Shown: positions 12,767 to 23,277, counted from the stretch's first letter. The stretch: DNA of 29,259 bases from Deinococcus marmoris DSM 12784 (GCF_000701405.1 NZ_JNIV01000059.1:1-29259); one strand, 5' to 3'. Notes: generated from the letters alone by a model not told the origin. Program-made: numbers and translations.

Positions 12767-14782
12767 ATGCCCGTTCGTATTGTGAGTCTCGCCGCGCACA
12801 GCGGCGCTGGGAAAACCACGCTCTGCGAAGCCCTGCTGCACCACAGTGGGGCCATTTCACGTCCTGGCAAGGTGGAGGACGGCACCACCCACAGCGATCA
12901 CACCGACGCCGAGAAGGCGCACGGCTTTTCCATCACCACTGGCGTCGTGCGCCTGAAACACGGCGGCACCGATATCACGGTGCTGGACACCCCTGGTTAC
13001 GCCGATTTCGTGCGCGAGATTCGCGGGGGCATTCGCGCATCCGACGCCACGCTGATGGTGGTCAGCGGCGTGAGCGGCGTGGAGGTGGGCACCGAGCGCG
13101 TGTGGGCCACCGCAGACCGCTTCAACATGCCTCGCCTGATCGCCGTGAACAAGATGGACCGGGAGCGGGCCAACTTTTCCGCCGTGCTGGCCGATCTGCG
13201 CTCCAGCCTGCCGGGCAATGTCGCGCCGCTGTTCCTGCCGATGGGCGAGGGGCCAGAATTTCGGGGCGTGGTCAACGTGTTAACGGGCGAGGCGAGCGAC
13301 GGGCAGGACGTGCCTTCCGATATGCGCTCGGTGTTGAAGGAAGCGCGGGATAGCCTGACCGACGCGATCATTGAGTCCGACGACGCGCTGATGGAACGCT
13401 TTCTGGAGGGCGAGAAGATCGGCGTGGATGACCTGCACGCCGCCTTCTTAAAGGCCGTTCACGCCGGGACGCTGTATCCGGTGATTCCGGTCAGTGCCAC
13501 GACTGGCATCGGCATTCCGCAACTGCTGGATTTGCTGGTGTCGGGTCTGCGTAGTGCCCGCGAACGTGGCCCCACCATCGGGCAGGACGGCCAGAACCGC
13601 GAACCGCTGCCCGACGCGCCGTTCAGCGCACGCGTGTGGCGCGTCAGCATTGATCCCTTCGTGGGCAAGCTGGCGTATATCCGGGTCTACAGCGGCACCC
13701 TCAAACCCGGCGACACCGTAGTCAATACCTCGCGTGACCATACCGAGCTGAAGCCTGCCCACCTCTATCTGATCAACGGCAAGGAGTTGACCGAGGTGCC
13801 GGAGCTAAGTGCTGGAATGATCGGCGTGCTGACCAAACTGACCGACTTGCACGCCGGGGACACGCTGGCCGATCCAGCCCACCCGATCCAGTACGACGCG
13901 CTATGGCTGCCCGATCCGGCGCATACGGTGGCCCTGCACCCCGCCACACGTCAGGATGAGGACAAGCTAGGCGCGGCGCTGACCCGGCTGATGGAAGAAG
14001 ACCCCACGCTGCACTTCCGGCGTGACCCGCAGACCGGGGAGCAACTGCTGAGCGGCATGGGCGACATGCACCTGACCATTGCCGCCGAGAAACTGGCCGC
14101 GCAGGGCGTGACCGTCACCACCACCACGCCGCAAATCGCATACCGCGAGACCATCCACGCCGCCGCCGAGGCGCAGGGCAAACACAAGAAACAGAGCGGC
14201 GGCCACGGGCAATACGGCGACTGCACCATTCGCATTGAACCCGGCGAGGATTTTGAATTCAGGAGTGCGGTGGTGGGCGGCGCGATTCCCGGCAAGTACA
14301 TTCCCAGCATAGAGAAGGGCGTGCAGGAGGCCATGATCAAGGGCAGTCTGGCGGGCTACCCGATGCAAGACGTGCGCGTGACCGTGCTGGACGGCAGTTA
14401 CCACGATGTGGACAGTTCGGACATTGCCTTTCGCATGGCGGGCGGTCAGGCCCTCAAGAACGCGCTGGAAAACGCCCGGCCCGGTCTGCTGGAACCCGCC
14501 GTGCTGCTGAAGGTTCGCGCGCCTGCCTCGTTCACGGGTGACCTGATTAGCGACCTACAAACGCGCCGCGCCCGCGTGCAGGGCATGGACACGGGCGGCA
14601 CGGTCATCACCATCAGCGCCGTGGTGCCGCAGGCGGAATTGCAGAACTACAGCGCCGATCTGCGTTCCCTGACTGGGGACCGGGGGGCCTTTTCTGTCAA
14701 GCCGCACGGTTATCAGGACGTGCCGGATCATCTGGCGAAGAAAATTATTGAGGAGCGGCGAGCGGAGGTGGCGGCAGGCTGA
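12767..14782 (+). CDS. EF-G-like translational GTPase (EF-G-2 type)
   Basis: 671-residue GTPase with the complete five-domain layout of elongation factor G. G1 is AHSGAGKTT (10-18), G3 DTPGYADF (74-81), G4 NKMD (128-131). The switch I segment reads HGFSITTG (52-59) where canonical EF-G has an RGITI-type motif. Domain II starts near 285 ([20 protein letters not shown]), and domain IV carries the [15 protein letters not shown] pattern. It resembles the second EF-G of Thermus (EF-G-2) more than the main FusA, and no rpsL/rpsG/tuf operon is nearby, which supports a paralogue. Its exact role in translation is uncertain. No clear ribosome site or leaderless -10 precedes ATG 12767; homology fixes the start. 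Bases 12645-12766 hold no other gene. Confidence 0.9.
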   Translation: MPVRIVSLAAHSGAGKTTLCEALLHHSGAISRPGKVEDGTTHSDHTDAEKAHGFSITTGVVRLKHGGTDITVLDTPGYADFVREIRGGIRASDATLMVVSGVSGVEVGTERVWATADRFNMPRLIAVNKMDRERANFSAVLADLRSSLPGNVAPLFLPMGEGPEFRGVVNVLTGEASDGQDVPSDMRSVLKEARDSLTDAIIESDDALMERFLEGEKIGVDDLHAAFLKAVHAGTLYPVIPVSATTGIGIPQLLDLLVSGLRSARERGPTIGQDGQNREPLPDAPFSARVWRVSIDPFVGKLAYIRVYSGTLKPGDTVVNTSRDHTELKPAHLYLINGKELTEVPELSAGMIGVLTKLTDLHAGDTLADPAHPIQYDALWLPDPAHTVALHPATRQDEDKLGAALTRLMEEDPTLHFRRDPQTGEQLLSGMGDMHLTIAAEKLAAQGVTVTTTTPQIAYRETIHAAAEAQGKHKKQSGGHGQYGDCTIRIEPGEDFEFRSAVVGGAIPGKYIPSIEKGVQEAMIKGSLAGYPMQDVRVTVLDGSYHDVDSSDIAFRMAGGQALKNALENARPGLLEPAVLLKVRAPASFTGDLISDLQTRRARVQGMDTGGTVITISAVVPQAELQNYSADLRSLTGDRGAFSVKPHGYQDVPDHLAKKIIEERRAEVAAG

Positions 14783-14843
14783 AGCTTTGCGCCTTCCGGC
14801 TGAGAGAATTTGGCAAGAAATGGCAGGTTAGCCTGCTGATCTG

Positions 14844-15854
14844 ATGACCGTCCTCGCGCCGTCCTCCACTTCTTCTGCTCCCACTCACCTTTCTCGTGAC
14901 GCCCTGCGCGACCTGCTTCTGAACAAGAAATTCTCCGCGCTGGAAGAGTATTACGGCGGTTTGCACCGGGCTTTTTCAGAGCAGCAGTTCTCTGAGAAAG
15001 AGTTGCATCGGGCCTATGCCGTGGCCGAGTCCTACCGCCCGGAGTTCACCAAGCCATTTCGGGCCTGGGTCAACGCCTATCCTCAGTCCTATCCGGCGCG
15101 GGTGTCGCTGGCATCGCACCTGTTTGCCCACGGCCTGAAGCTGCGAACCATGCGGCTGGCAAAAGACATTCCCGAAGAAAACAGGCAGGAACTGGCCGAG
15201 ATGATGGCAGAAGCATGGTCTTACTTCGTGGAAGCCGTGGAGCTGGACACGCAGGCGACGCTGGCCTACTGCGGCCTGATCCATTTGCAGATGCAGCAGG
15301 GCGAACAGGGCTGGGACGAATATCTGGCCGGGGTCAAGGCGGCTCCCCAGTCCATGCACTTACGTCAGACCATGTTGAACAATCTGCGTACCGAATGGGG
15401 CGGCAGCCATGAGGCGCAGGAGGCGTTCGTCAAACGCCCGGAGCATGAGTCACTGCCGGAGAAAGAACGCTCCCGCCTGGAAGCGAGGCGTCTGCGTCAG
15501 CTCGGGCATTATCTGAGCCACTTTGCCGGTGATCAGGCAGGGGCAAAAAAAGCCTTCCGGCAATCGCTGGCCCTGAGCCGCGAGGCCCATGCGCTGACGG
15601 GACTGGCAAACTGGGCGGGACCATTCGCCAAACGCCGCCTTCTGAATGAAGCGCTGGCACTGGAGCCAGAAGACGATCACATCCGTACGCTCCACGCCAT
15701 TGGCCGCCTTGAGACTTTTGCCTTTGCCGGACCACAGCTTAAAATCCTGCGCGACTGCGCCGAGTGGGGCGAGCCGTTCGCCACCGATATTCTGGGTGCG
15801 CCCATGTGGGTGATCCGCCTGCGCCCTATCCTGTTGCGCTTCATTCACCGCTGA
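14844..15854 (+). CDS. TPR-like protein, DUF4034-type
   Basis: 336-residue cytoplasmic protein, mostly helical, with tandem helix pairs like TPR repeats. The central part ([47 protein letters not shown]) resembles DUF4034 proteins, which have no known function. There is no signal peptide or membrane helix. A C-terminal half rich in Arg/Glu/Leu ([20 protein letters not shown]) continues the repeat pattern. A TAGCCT hexamer lies 9 nt before ATG 14844, slightly beyond the spacing of other leaderless genes here. Family assignment is from memory of the pattern. Confidence 0.7.
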   Translation: MTVLAPSSTSSAPTHLSRDALRDLLLNKKFSALEEYYGGLHRAFSEQQFSEKELHRAYAVAESYRPEFTKPFRAWVNAYPQSYPARVSLASHLFAHGLKLRTMRLAKDIPEENRQELAEMMAEAWSYFVEAVELDTQATLAYCGLIHLQMQQGEQGWDEYLAGVKAAPQSMHLRQTMLNNLRTEWGGSHEAQEAFVKRPEHESLPEKERSRLEARRLRQLGHYLSHFAGDQAGAKKAFRQSLALSREAHALTGLANWAGPFAKRRLLNEALALEPEDDHIRTLHAIGRLETFAFAGPQLKILRDCAEWGEPFATDILGAPMWVIRLRPILLRFIHR

Positions 15855-15868
15855 GCATCCCGCGTTGC

Positions 15869-15874
15869 TACCAT
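15869..15874 (+). promoter_or_regulatory. -10 element of leaderless threonine aldolase gene
   Basis: TACCAT, 7 nt before ATG 15882, immediately after the stop of the preceding gene. No clear -35 box. Confidence 0.6.
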
Positions 15875-15881
15875 CCTCCCC

Positions 15882-16892
15882 ATGTCCCAACCAATTGCCG
15901 ATCTCCGCTCCGACACCGTCACCACGCCCACCCCCGAAATGCGCGCCGCGATGGCGTCGGCGGCGGTGGGCGACGACGTGTACGGCGAGGACCCCACCGT
16001 CAACGAGTTGCAGGCCGAAGTTGCCCGCCTGACCGGACACGAGGCGGGCCTGTTCATGCCGTCCGGCAGCATGACCAATCAGGTGGCGATTGCCCTGCAC
16101 ACCCGCCGGGGCGAGGAAGTCGTCTGCGCCGAGGGCAGCCACATCTACGAGTGGGAACTGGGCATGATGGCGGCCTTTTCCGGCGTGGTCCCACGCTTTG
16201 TGCCCGCGCCGCTGGGCGTGCCGGACCCCGAGCAGGTGCGTCTGGCGGTGCGCCACAGCATCCACCAGTCGCCCACCGGACTGATCAGCCTGGAAAACAC
16301 CCACAACAAGGCGGGCGGCACGGTCATTCCGCTGGAAGTAATTGAGCAAATTCGCGCGGTGGCCGATGCCGAGGGGCTGCCCCTACATCTGGACGGCGCA
16401 CGGGTCTTCAATGCGTCGGCGGCGCTGGACGTGCCGCTGTCCGAGATCACCCGGCACTTTCACACCGTCAGCGTATGCCTCAGCAAAGGGCTGGGCGCAC
16501 CCGTGGGCAGCGTGCTGGTGGGCAGTGCCGCCGCCATGCAACAGGCGCACCGCTACCGCAAGATGCTGGGCGGCGGCATGCGTCAGGCTGGGGTTCTGGC
16601 AGCGGCGGCGCTGGTGGCCCTGCGGGGCGGCCCGGCCCTGCTGAAGGAAGACCACCGCCGCACCCGTGAACTGGCCGGGGCACTGGCAAATGCGGGTTTT
16701 GACGTGAACCTCGCTGCTGTGCAGACCAACATCATTTACGCCACGCTACCGAATGCCGCCGGACATGTGGCGAAATGGGCAGAGCAGGGTGTGCTGACCA
16801 GTGCGTTGGGACCAGACTCGGTGCGCTTCGTGTTACACCACCAGATCGGGGATAAGGCGCTGGCGGGGGCGATTGGGGTTTTGACTGCGTAA
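15882..16892 (+). CDS. ltaE: Low-specificity L-threonine aldolase
   Basis: PLP-dependent enzyme that splits L-threonine or L-allo-threonine into glycine and acetaldehyde. 336 residues, normal for the family. Visible motifs are [18 protein letters not shown] near the N-terminus, [12 protein letters not shown] (30-41), EGSHIYEWE with His 87, LENTHN (137-142), [11 protein letters not shown] (168-178) and the PLP lysine in [12 protein letters not shown] (Lys 202). Other beta-eliminating lyases of the same fold are a less likely alternative. Leaderless start at ATG 15882. Confidence 0.93.
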   Translation: MSQPIADLRSDTVTTPTPEMRAAMASAAVGDDVYGEDPTVNELQAEVARLTGHEAGLFMPSGSMTNQVAIALHTRRGEEVVCAEGSHIYEWELGMMAAFSGVVPRFVPAPLGVPDPEQVRLAVRHSIHQSPTGLISLENTHNKAGGTVIPLEVIEQIRAVADAEGLPLHLDGARVFNASAALDVPLSEITRHFHTVSVCLSKGLGAPVGSVLVGSAAAMQQAHRYRKMLGGGMRQAGVLAAAALVALRGGPALLKEDHRRTRELAGALANAGFDVNLAAVQTNIIYATLPNAAGHVAKWAEQGVLTSALGPDSVRFVLHHQIGDKALAGAIGVLTA

Positions 16893-16981
16893 AGCGAACT
16901 CCAGAATTTGCCAGTGACCCAGGCCCCAACGCTCAAGAAACCTCCCCCTTTCAGCGGAGGCGTGTCCCGTGGCCAGCGCAG

Positions 16982-16987
16982 TACCCT
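16982..16987 (+). promoter_or_regulatory. -10 element of leaderless CPBP protease gene
   Basis: TACCCT, 7 nt before ATG 16995. Confidence 0.6.
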
Positions 16988-16994
16988 CTGAACC

Positions 16995-17969
16995 ATGACC
17001 GTGCCGGATTCTCCCACCACGCCCCAGCCCTGGCCCGACGAGACGCAGTTTCCCAAACCGCCCGGTGGCATCCGGGCCGTGGACGGCAACCGCGCCGCGC
17101 TGGGCCTGCTGATTGTCCAGAACGTGGTCTCGGCGCTGCTGATTGCCCAGCGTGTGCCGCTGGGAACGGCGCTGCTCGGCTCGTTCGCGGTGGTGGTGGC
17201 TGCCGCCTTCATCTTCTTCCGGCCCACCGTGCGGGCGCTGGCCGCAGACACGCGCTGGCGCACGCCGCCGTCGTGGGGGCTGGCGCTGGCGGCCTTCGCC
17301 CTGGCATTCCTGGCCTCGCGGGCCTTCGTGCTGGCGTACATCACTTTCTTTCCAGGGGCAGCAGATTCCGTTCCGCAGTTTCTGAGCAGCGGGCCAGACC
17401 TGTGGGCGCTGCTGCTGGCGGCGGGCCTGCTGATCCCCTTTGCCGAGGAAGTCGCCTTCCGGGGTCTGATGATGCGCGGCCACGAGCGGGCGGCGGGCTT
17501 CACGGTGGCCGCACTCACCTCTACCTTCGCTTTCTCGGTGGCGCACGGCGTTCCGGCCAGCATCGCGGGCATTCTGCCGCTGGCCTACGTGCTGGCGCGG
17601 CTGGTGCAGCACAGCGGCAGCCTGTGGAACGGCGTCGTGGTCCACGCGCTGAACAACACGCTGGCGGTGGGCCTGGGCGCGTTTCTGGCCGGCAAAGACC
17701 TGGGTGACCCCGCACAGGCGGGCGAACTGCTGAGCAATCCAGCCCTGAAAATTCCGCTGGGGATTGGGGCGCTGCTGTTTGGCAGCGTGGTGATGGTGGT
17801 CCTGCACCTGTGGCTGACGCCCAGACCTGACGCGCAGGAGCGCAGCGCCCCCGGCCCGTGGCTGAGTCTGGCTTACGTGGTGATCGTGCTGTTCGGCGCG
17901 GTAGCGGTGGCCCTGACCTTCCCGCAGGTGGGGCTGTGGTTCTCTGATCTCAGGGGCGCGCTGTTCTGA
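16995..17969 (+). CDS. CPBP-family intramembrane metalloprotease
   Basis: 324-residue polytopic membrane protein of the CPBP (Abi/CAAX protease) family. All three signature motifs are present: EExxxR (Glu 151, Glu 152, Arg 156, in FAEEVAFRG), FxxxH (Phe 180, His 184, FSVAH) and HxxxN (His 217, Asn 221, HALNN). These residues bind the metal and form the active site within the membrane. Several hydrophobic helices flank them; the N-terminal 35 residues are Pro-rich and cytoplasmic-like. In bacteria such proteins process or protect against peptides or act in signalling; the substrate here is unknown. The next gene, 18015, encodes another membrane protein on the same strand. Confidence 0.92.
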   Translation: MTVPDSPTTPQPWPDETQFPKPPGGIRAVDGNRAALGLLIVQNVVSALLIAQRVPLGTALLGSFAVVVAAAFIFFRPTVRALAADTRWRTPPSWGLALAAFALAFLASRAFVLAYITFFPGAADSVPQFLSSGPDLWALLLAAGLLIPFAEEVAFRGLMMRGHERAAGFTVAALTSTFAFSVAHGVPASIAGILPLAYVLARLVQHSGSLWNGVVVHALNNTLAVGLGAFLAGKDLGDPAQAGELLSNPALKIPLGIGALLFGSVVMVVLHLWLTPRPDAQERSAPGPWLSLAYVVIVLFGAVAVALTFPQVGLWFSDLRGALF

Positions 17970-17998
17970 TCCCGTCCTCTGTCCCCCGCTCCAGCCGC

Positions 17999-18004
17999 TA
18001 GCAT
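17999..18004 (+). promoter_or_regulatory. Probable -10 element upstream of the Yip1-like membrane gene
   Basis: TAGCAT, 10 nt before ATG 18015, just after the CPBP gene stop. The spacing is slightly longer than in other leaderless genes. An ATG at 18003 overlaps this hexamer and is therefore unlikely as the start. Confidence 0.45.
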
Positions 18005-18014
18005 GGTGGGGTTT

Positions 18015-18749
18015 ATGGCCCCTCCCCGCAAATCCAAGCCCGGCAAATCCAATGCCAGCAAGGCCAGCGCACCCGCGCCTCTGCCAGACCCGCCCACCCC
18101 GGCCACGCTGCTGGTCAGCCCGCGCAGTTTCGTGCTCCAGTTGCAGGAGGTTGATCTGGTGTGGTGGCGCTACGTCTGGGTGCCGGCAGTGGCTGGGCTA
18201 CTGGGCGGACTGGCCTATACCCTGCTGGTGCGCCACGCGGCGGCGTTCGCGGCGGCCAACAGCGAAACGGCGGCACCGGGGCTGGCTACCTCCGCCGTCA
18301 ATGTCCTGGGAAACACCTTTCTGAGCGTGTTCATCTTCGTGCTGATGTGGGGCTTTGGCCGGGTGGGGGCCGGGTTCAAGGGCCGCGCCGCCGAGGTCTA
18401 CGGGGCCAGCTTCGCGCTGATGCCGCCGCTGTACCTGCTGGTGATCGTGGTCACGCTGCTCACGCCCGCCGCCACCTTCCTGCCAGATGCGGCGGGCGTA
18501 GGCGCGCTGGGCAGTGATCCGCGCGTGCTGGAGCGGGCCGCCCTGGCCCAGACCTTCCAGACCTCTGCCGGGTTTGCGCTGGTGGTGGTCACGCTGCTGG
18601 GCACGGCGGCGCAGTTTGGCTTCGTTTACGCCGCCATGCGCCAGTTGACCGACAGGCCCATTCAGGCGGTCATGGGAACGCTGCTGCCACTGCTGCCCGC
18701 CCTGATCATTCAGTTGATCGGGGTCTCGCCGCTGCTGTTCGCGCGCTAG
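18015..18749 (+). CDS. Yip1-like integral membrane protein of unknown function
   Basis: 244-residue protein with a Lys/Pro/Ala-rich soluble N-terminus (about 40 residues). About five hydrophobic segments follow, including VPAVAGLLGGLAYTLLV, NTFLSVFIFVLMWGFG, LMPPLYLLVIVVTLL, SAGFALVVVTLLG and LLPLLPALIIQLIG. The arrangement resembles Yip1/YIPF-type domains. No catalytic motif is seen. ATG 18015 is preferred over ATG 18003. It is convergent with the FAD oxidoreductase gene. Confidence 0.75.
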   Translation: MAPPRKSKPGKSNASKASAPAPLPDPPTPATLLVSPRSFVLQLQEVDLVWWRYVWVPAVAGLLGGLAYTLLVRHAAAFAAANSETAAPGLATSAVNVLGNTFLSVFIFVLMWGFGRVGAGFKGRAAEVYGASFALMPPLYLLVIVVTLLTPAATFLPDAAGVGALGSDPRVLERAALAQTFQTSAGFALVVVTLLGTAAQFGFVYAAMRQLTDRPIQAVMGTLLPLLPALIIQLIGVSPLLFAR

Positions 18750-18771
18750 GAACCGTCGGGTCTGGCCTGCC

Positions 18772-20205
18772 TCAATCCTCCGAGTCCTGAATGCCGAACT
18801 CGTCTTTCAGCGCGGCCAGTGCGGCGTGGTAGCCCGCCATGCCGTGAATGCCGCCGCCGGGGGGCGTGCTGCTGGAACACAGGTAAAAGCCCCTGACCGG
18901 GGTGCGGTAGGGCGTGGAGGTCAGCACCGGGCGGGCCAGCAACCCCCACAGATCACCCTTGCCGCCATTCACGTCGCCGCCACCGAAAACCGGGCTGTAT
19001 GCCTGCAACATGGGCGCGGTGGTGCGGTGGCGGGCCAGCACCAGATCGCGGAAGCCGGGCGCATAACGCTCGATCTGGCTTTCCATACGGTCCTGAATAT
19101 CCTCGTCACTGCCGTTGGGAACGTGCGAGTAGGCCCAGAAGGTGTGCTGCCCGGCGGGGGCGCGACTGGGATCAAACAGGGTGTGCTGCGCGGCCAGCAC
19201 GTAGGGACGCGGCAAGATGTGGGTGGGGGCGGCGGCCTCCGAGCGGGCCACCTCGTCCAGCGAGCCGCCCAGATGCACGGTGGCGGCGCGGGCCACACGC
19301 GGGTCTGCCCAGGGCACTGGGCCACTCAGCGCGTAATCCAGCTTCTGGATGCCGGGGCCGTAGCGGTAATGCTCCAGTGCGGCGCGGTAGGAGGCGGGGG
19401 CGCGGTCACCCAGTAGATTCAGCAACACGCCAGGGCTGCTGTCCACCAGTGTCACGCGGGCGGGGGGCAGATCGGCAGCGGAATTGACCTGGACGCCCGT
19501 GAGGACTTCTCCACCCAGGAATTCCAGATACGCCCGCATGGCGTCGGGAATGGCCTGCGCCCCGCCGCGCGGAAAGGGCCAGCCCACCGCGTGCGCCAGC
19601 AGCGCCAGCACCAGCGTCATGGCCGAGGTGCCGGGGGCCGAGAAGGGCAGCACGGTGTGCGCGGCCAGACCTCCCCACAGCGCACGGGCCTCCGGGGTGC
19701 GGAACAGCAGTTTGCCCAGCGCCCCAGCAGGCGGCAGCCCGCGAATGCCGAACTGCGCCAGCGTGAAGAAATGCGACGGCACACGCGGCAGCGGGCGCAG
19801 GATGTCGTGCAGCAAGCCCTCCCAGTCGTTCAGCAGAGGACGCATTAAAGCGGTCCAGGCGGGGCCGTCTGCGCCCAGTGCATCGGCGGTGGCCTCCAGA
19901 CTGCGCTCTAACGTGACCGAGCCGCCTCCCAGCGGGTGCGTCACGGGCGCGCCCGGCTGCACCCAGTCCAGGCCAAAAGCGTGCAGCGGCCACCTGCGAA
20001 ACGCCGGACTGGCGGCGGCCAGCGGATGAATGGCGCTGCCGTAATCGTGGACAAAACCGGGCAGGGTCAGCGGCAGGCTCCGCATTCCGCCGCCCACCGT
20101 GTCGTGGGCTTCCAGCACCTGCACCCGCAGTCCGGCGCGGGCCAGCGTCAGGGCCGCCGAGAGGCCGTTGGGGCCAGCGCCGACGATCAGGGCGTCCAGG
20201 GTCAT
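18772..20205 (-). CDS. Phytoene-desaturase-like NAD(P)/FAD-dependent oxidoreductase
   Basis: 477-residue flavoprotein with an N-terminal Rossmann dinucleotide fold ([20 protein letters not shown], 6-25, then [16 protein letters not shown]) and the C-terminal family motif [20 protein letters not shown], which closes the FAD site. The overall pattern fits the phytoene dehydrogenase/PYROXD2 group. A carotenoid desaturase or related amine-oxidase-fold role is possible, but no other carotenoid gene is nearby, so the substrate is unknown. The start is fixed by a leaderless -10 (TACCAT, 20212-20217) 6 nt before ATG 20205 and by homology beginning there; the frame stays open further upstream without family-like sequence. 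Confidence 0.88.
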   Translation of the reverse strand: MTLDALIVGAGPNGLSAALTLARAGLRVQVLEAHDTVGGGMRSLPLTLPGFVHDYGSAIHPLAAASPAFRRWPLHAFGLDWVQPGAPVTHPLGGGSVTLERSLEATADALGADGPAWTALMRPLLNDWEGLLHDILRPLPRVPSHFFTLAQFGIRGLPPAGALGKLLFRTPEARALWGGLAAHTVLPFSAPGTSAMTLVLALLAHAVGWPFPRGGAQAIPDAMRAYLEFLGGEVLTGVQVNSAADLPPARVTLVDSSPGVLLNLLGDRAPASYRAALEHYRYGPGIQKLDYALSGPVPWADPRVARAATVHLGGSLDEVARSEAAAPTHILPRPYVLAAQHTLFDPSRAPAGQHTFWAYSHVPNGSDEDIQDRMESQIERYAPGFRDLVLARHRTTAPMLQAYSPVFGGGDVNGGKGDLWGLLARPVLTSTPYRTPVRGFYLCSSSTPPGGGIHGMAGYHAALAALKDEFGIQDSED

Positions 20206-20211
20206 GGGCGC

Positions 20212-20217
20212 ATGGTA
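20212..20217 (-). promoter_or_regulatory. -10 element of leaderless FAD oxidoreductase gene
   Basis: Minus-strand TACCAT, 6 nt before ATG 20205; it decides this start over upstream in-frame codons. Confidence 0.6.
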
Positions 20218-20339
20218 GTGCCTGCGCTGTATCTGCGCTGTGCCGACGCTGTGCCTGCATTGGGGCAGGTTTGCCGTCCAAATCAGCCGGACGCCGTGTC
20301 CTCCCGTGGCTGTTTCTACTCTGGAGACATCACACGCCC

Positions 20340-20369
20340 CTGACATCCCACATGCCGGGCAGGTATGCT
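20340..20369 (+). promoter_or_regulatory. Promoter of prs with -35 and -10 boxes
   Basis: CTGACA (20340-20345) and TATGCT (20364-20369), separated by 18 bases, match the housekeeping consensus at 5 of 6 and 4 of 6. The start point would be near 20376, giving about a 50-base leader with a ribosome site. This contrasts with the leaderless genes around it. Confidence 0.6.
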
Positions 20370-20427
20370 TCGGGCGATTCAGAGCCGATTCCTGTAGCCC
20401 AAACCTCAATCCCCGGAGGAAGTTCCC

Positions 20428-21423
20428 TTGCCTGTCCCGTCACGCCTGTCCACTGCCCTGCTGGAAAGTCGCCGCTCGCCCCTGATGGTCTTTTCCGGCC
20501 AGAGCAACCGCCCACTGGCGCTGGCCATCTGCGAACACCTGGGGGTGACGCTGGGCCACAGCATCACCGAGAAATTCACCAACGACAACCTGATCGTGCA
20601 TTACGAGCAGTCGCTGCGCGAGGCGGACGTGTTCATCGTGCAGTCCTTCAGCAATCCGGTCAGCGACTCGATCATGGAACTGATGCTGATGATCGACGCT
20701 GCCAAGAGTGCCAGTGCGGGCCGTGTGACCGCCGTGATCCCGTATTACAGCTATGCCCGCAGCGATAAGAAGGACAGCCCCCGCATTTCCATCGCGGGCC
20801 GTCTGGTGGCCGATCTGATCCAGGCGGCAGGGGCGGACCGGGTGCTGACCATGACCCTGCACAGCCCGCAGGTCCACGGCTTTTTCAAGGTGCCTGTCGA
20901 TCACCTGTCGGCGGACCTCGTGCTGTCCGAACACTTCCGGGGCTGCGTCGACAATGCCCACGAGGGCGTGGTCCTGGCCCCCGACGCGGGCAGCATCAAG
21001 CGGGCCAGCAGCATTGCGCGCCTGCTGGACTGCGGCTTGGCAATGATTGACAAGGAGCGCGTGTCCGATACCGAGGTGGTGCCGCGCGCCCTGATCGGTG
21101 AGGTGGACGGCAAGACCGTCTTTATCGTGGACGACGAGATCAGCACCGCCGGAAGTCTGGTGGAAACGGTCAACATCGCCCGCAGCATGGGGGCCAGGGA
21201 CGTGTACGTGGCCGTCACCCACGGCGTCTACAGCGGCCCGGCCATCCAGCGCATCGCGGGCCTGGACGTGACCCAGGTGGCCAGTTGCAACACCGTGTAC
21301 GTCTCGCCGGAAAAGATTGAGGCGGCGGGAGGCAAACTGGCCGTGCTGGACGTGGCCCCGCTGTTTGCCAGCGCGATTGCCAACATCCACACCGGGGCGA
21401 GTGTCAGCACGCTGTTCAGCTAG
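20428..21423 (+). CDS. prs: Ribose-phosphate pyrophosphokinase
   Basis: Makes PRPP from ribose 5-phosphate and ATP, for nucleotide, histidine and tryptophan synthesis. 331 residues. Visible are [10 protein letters not shown] (22-31), the flexible-loop region [16 protein letters not shown] (106-121), the HSPQVHGFF stretch (145-153) and the PRPP loop [14 protein letters not shown] (232-245). The start is TTG 20428, supported by CGGAGGAAG six bases upstream and by homology. It has a -35/-10 promoter and a strong terminator, so it looks monocistronic. Confidence 0.96.
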   Translation: MPVPSRLSTALLESRRSPLMVFSGQSNRPLALAICEHLGVTLGHSITEKFTNDNLIVHYEQSLREADVFIVQSFSNPVSDSIMELMLMIDAAKSASAGRVTAVIPYYSYARSDKKDSPRISIAGRLVADLIQAAGADRVLTMTLHSPQVHGFFKVPVDHLSADLVLSEHFRGCVDNAHEGVVLAPDAGSIKRASSIARLLDCGLAMIDKERVSDTEVVPRALIGEVDGKTVFIVDDEISTAGSLVETVNIARSMGARDVYVAVTHGVYSGPAIQRIAGLDVTQVASCNTVYVSPEKIEAAGGKLAVLDVAPLFASAIANIHTGASVSTLFS

Positions 21424-21441
21424 AAAAGAACCCCACGACCC

Positions 21442-21471
21442 AGCCCTCTCTTTCCCGGAGAGGGCTTTTTT
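21442..21471 (+). terminator. Intrinsic terminator of prs
   Basis: agccctctc (21442-21450) and gagagggct (21458-21466), a 9-bp stem with a 7-base loop, followed by a T run. It lies between convergent prs and the histidine kinase gene. Confidence 0.9.
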
Positions 21472-21477
21472 GTGTCT

Positions 21478-22695
21478 TCAGCTATCAGTTGCCTGAGTCC
21501 CGGCGTCCTGAGTTCCCGTTTCCTGAACATTGGGCAGTGTGAAATGCACGGCGGTCCCACCGCCCGGCGCGGCCTCGATCCAGATGCGCCCGCCGTGCTT
21601 TTCCACGATGCGGCGGCACACGGCCAGCCCGATGCCGTTGCCCCCGGTGGGCGTGCGCCCGTGCAGGCGCTGGAACATTCCAAAAACCTTGTCGGCGTAC
21701 TCCGGCGCGATGCCGATGCCGTTGTCGCGCAGGGTGAGGTGGATCAGATCGCCGTCCGGTTCCCCGCTCAACTCCACCCGCAACTGGCTCTCGGCGTGGA
21801 ACTTCAGGGCGTTGCCCAGCAAGTTGCCCAGCAACTGGCGCATCTGGGGCGGGTTGGCCCACACGGGCGGGATTGCGGCCACCTGCAATTCGGCGTCCGG
21901 GGACCAGTTCAGTTCGGCCTGTACCTCGCGGCACAGTGCGCCCAGATCGGTGGCCTCACGCGGGGCTTCCTCGCTGACGGTGGACAGAGCCAGCACGTCG
22001 CGGACCAGCCTGCGGGCGCGGCCCACCTGCTCGGTGATGTGGCCCAGGTAGATGTCGGCGCGTTCGTCGAGCTGCTTGCCCCGGTAGCGCTGGCGCAGAA
22101 TATCGGCGTAGGCCCCCAGCGTCCGCAGCGGCTCCTGCAAATCGTGGCTGGCCACGTACACGAACTGCGAGAGTTCCTCGTTGCGGTCCATCAGCTCGCC
22201 GTTCAGGCGTTGCAGGGCCGCCTCACTGGCCTCCAGCGCCTCGGTGCGCTCCTGGACCCGCCGTTCCAGCCCGGCGTTCAGCGCCGTGACCTCCAGCTCG
22301 GCCAGCTTGCGGCGGGTGATGTTCTCGTGGGCCACCAGTGCGTAGCGCGCACCGTCCTGCGTGAAACGGGTCACGCGGGCCACGTAATAACGCTGCTCGG
22401 TGGGCGTGTGGCAGGGGTATTCCAGTTCATACACCTGCTGCTCTCCGGCCATCACCGCGCGGATGCCCTGTGCGGTGGCGCGGGCGTCCTGACCGTCCTG
22501 GCCCTGCGCCCCGTCGCAGATGGACAGATAGTTGAGACCCACATCGTTGCCCATCCCGCCGTTCCTGCGTGCGAAGGCGCTCCAGGCGTGGTTGACGGCG
22601 ACGATCACGCCGTCCGCATCAACGATGGCGATATGGGCAAGCAAAGCATCAAAAGCCGCCACGGCAAAACGTTCGGGCGGCGGCTCGGGCAACAT
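21478..22695 (-). CDS. PAS-domain sensor histidine kinase
   Basis: 405-residue soluble kinase without membrane helices. An N-terminal PAS domain (about 10-130: AHIAIVDADGVIVAVNHAW; ALVAHENITRRK) leads into a coiled-coil linker (130-175). The HisKA domain follows with phospho-acceptor His 184 in VASHDLQEPL. The ATPase domain has its N box at NLLGNALKFH (Asn 295), G1 DNGIGI (324-329) and G2 GGNGIGLAV (351-359). The dimerisation and catalytic domains resemble those of bacteriophytochrome-type kinases, but no chromophore-binding domain is present. It is divergent from the response regulator gene at 22822, its probable partner. A leaderless -10 (TACCCT) lies 7 nt before ATG 22695. Confidence 0.93.
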   Translation of the reverse strand: MLPEPPPERFAVAAFDALLAHIAIVDADGVIVAVNHAWSAFARRNGGMGNDVGLNYLSICDGAQGQDGQDARATAQGIRAVMAGEQQVYELEYPCHTPTEQRYYVARVTRFTQDGARYALVAHENITRRKLAELEVTALNAGLERRVQERTEALEASEAALQRLNGELMDRNEELSQFVYVASHDLQEPLRTLGAYADILRQRYRGKQLDERADIYLGHITEQVGRARRLVRDVLALSTVSEEAPREATDLGALCREVQAELNWSPDAELQVAAIPPVWANPPQMRQLLGNLLGNALKFHAESQLRVELSGEPDGDLIHLTLRDNGIGIAPEYADKVFGMFQRLHGRTPTGGNGIGLAVCRRIVEKHGGRIWIEAAPGGGTAVHFTLPNVQETGTQDAGTQATDS

Positions 22696-22702
22696 GGCCT
22701 TC

Positions 22703-22708
22703 AGGGTA
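22703..22708 (-). promoter_or_regulatory. -10 element of leaderless histidine kinase gene
   Basis: Minus-strand TACCCT, 7 nt before ATG 22695. Confidence 0.6.
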
Positions 22709-22809
22709 ACACCCGCGCCGGGGTCACCATTCTTCCATCTGATCTTAATTTTTTCTTTCTGGGACGCAGGATTGTCAACTGGATAACGATTGGACCCTCA
22801 TCCGATTAT

Positions 22810-22815
22810 TAATCT
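22810..22815 (+). promoter_or_regulatory. -10 element of leaderless response regulator gene
   Basis: TAATCT, 6 nt before GTG 22822; it supports this GTG as the start. Confidence 0.55.
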
Positions 22816-22821
22816 GCTGAG

Positions 22822-23277
22822 GTGAGTTCTCCACCCTTTCATCTGCTGCTGGTCGAGGACGAGCTGGCCGACGCCCTGCTCTTCCAGCACATGCTTTCCG
22901 AGCAGGATCAGGAGATCACGGTCCACCACGTCCAGAACGGCCAGGAAGCCCTGGACCACCTGTGCGGCCCCGGCCACGGCGTCCGCCCGCACCTGATCGT
23001 GTTAGACCTGAACATGCCGATCATGAACGGCCACGAGTTTCTGGAGCGCGTCAAGGCCCTGCCCGACGTGCGATCTATCCCGGTGCTGGTCCTGTCCACC
23101 TCCGAGCATCCCAGCGACATCCACCGCGCCTACGAGGGGCAGGTCAGCGGGTACGTGGTCAAGCCGGGCAATTACCAGGAATACATGCATGTGCTGGAAA
23201 CGATCCGGGCCTACTGGCGCGGGCTGGTGCGCCTGCCCAGCCTGGAAGAGGTGATGCAGGGCCGCATGGGCTTTTAG
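22822..23277 (+). CDS. Single-domain response regulator (Rcp1-like)
   Basis: 151-residue receiver domain without an output domain. Phospho-acceptor Asp 62 lies in IVLDLNMPIMNG; the acidic pair Glu 12/Asp 13, Thr 93 (VLSTSE) and Lys 114 (VVKPGN) complete the site. Length and sequence fit the Rcp1 group, which serves phytochrome-type kinases. The divergent PAS histidine kinase is the likely phosphate donor. Since it cannot bind DNA, it should act by protein contact or as a phosphorelay step. Starts at GTG 22822 with a leaderless -10; a terminator follows directly. Confidence 0.93.
   Translation: MSSPPFHLLLVEDELADALLFQHMLSEQDQEITVHHVQNGQEALDHLCGPGHGVRPHLIVLDLNMPIMNGHEFLERVKALPDVRSIPVLVLSTSEHPSDIHRAYEGQVSGYVVKPGNYQEYMHVLETIRAYWRGLVRLPSLEEVMQGRMGF

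Noticed and set aside
16925..16965. A stretch (AGAAACCTCCCCCTTT then GGAGG) resembling the end of the structured repeat, upstream of the CPBP gene
   Set aside because: Similarity is limited to about a dozen bases and lacks the second arm, so it cannot be called a third copy by eye.
20216..20275. Three short GCGCTGT/ACGCTGT-like direct repeats upstream of the FAD oxidoreductase
   Set aside because: They are only 6-7 bases, irregular and GC-rich; chance is a sufficient explanation.
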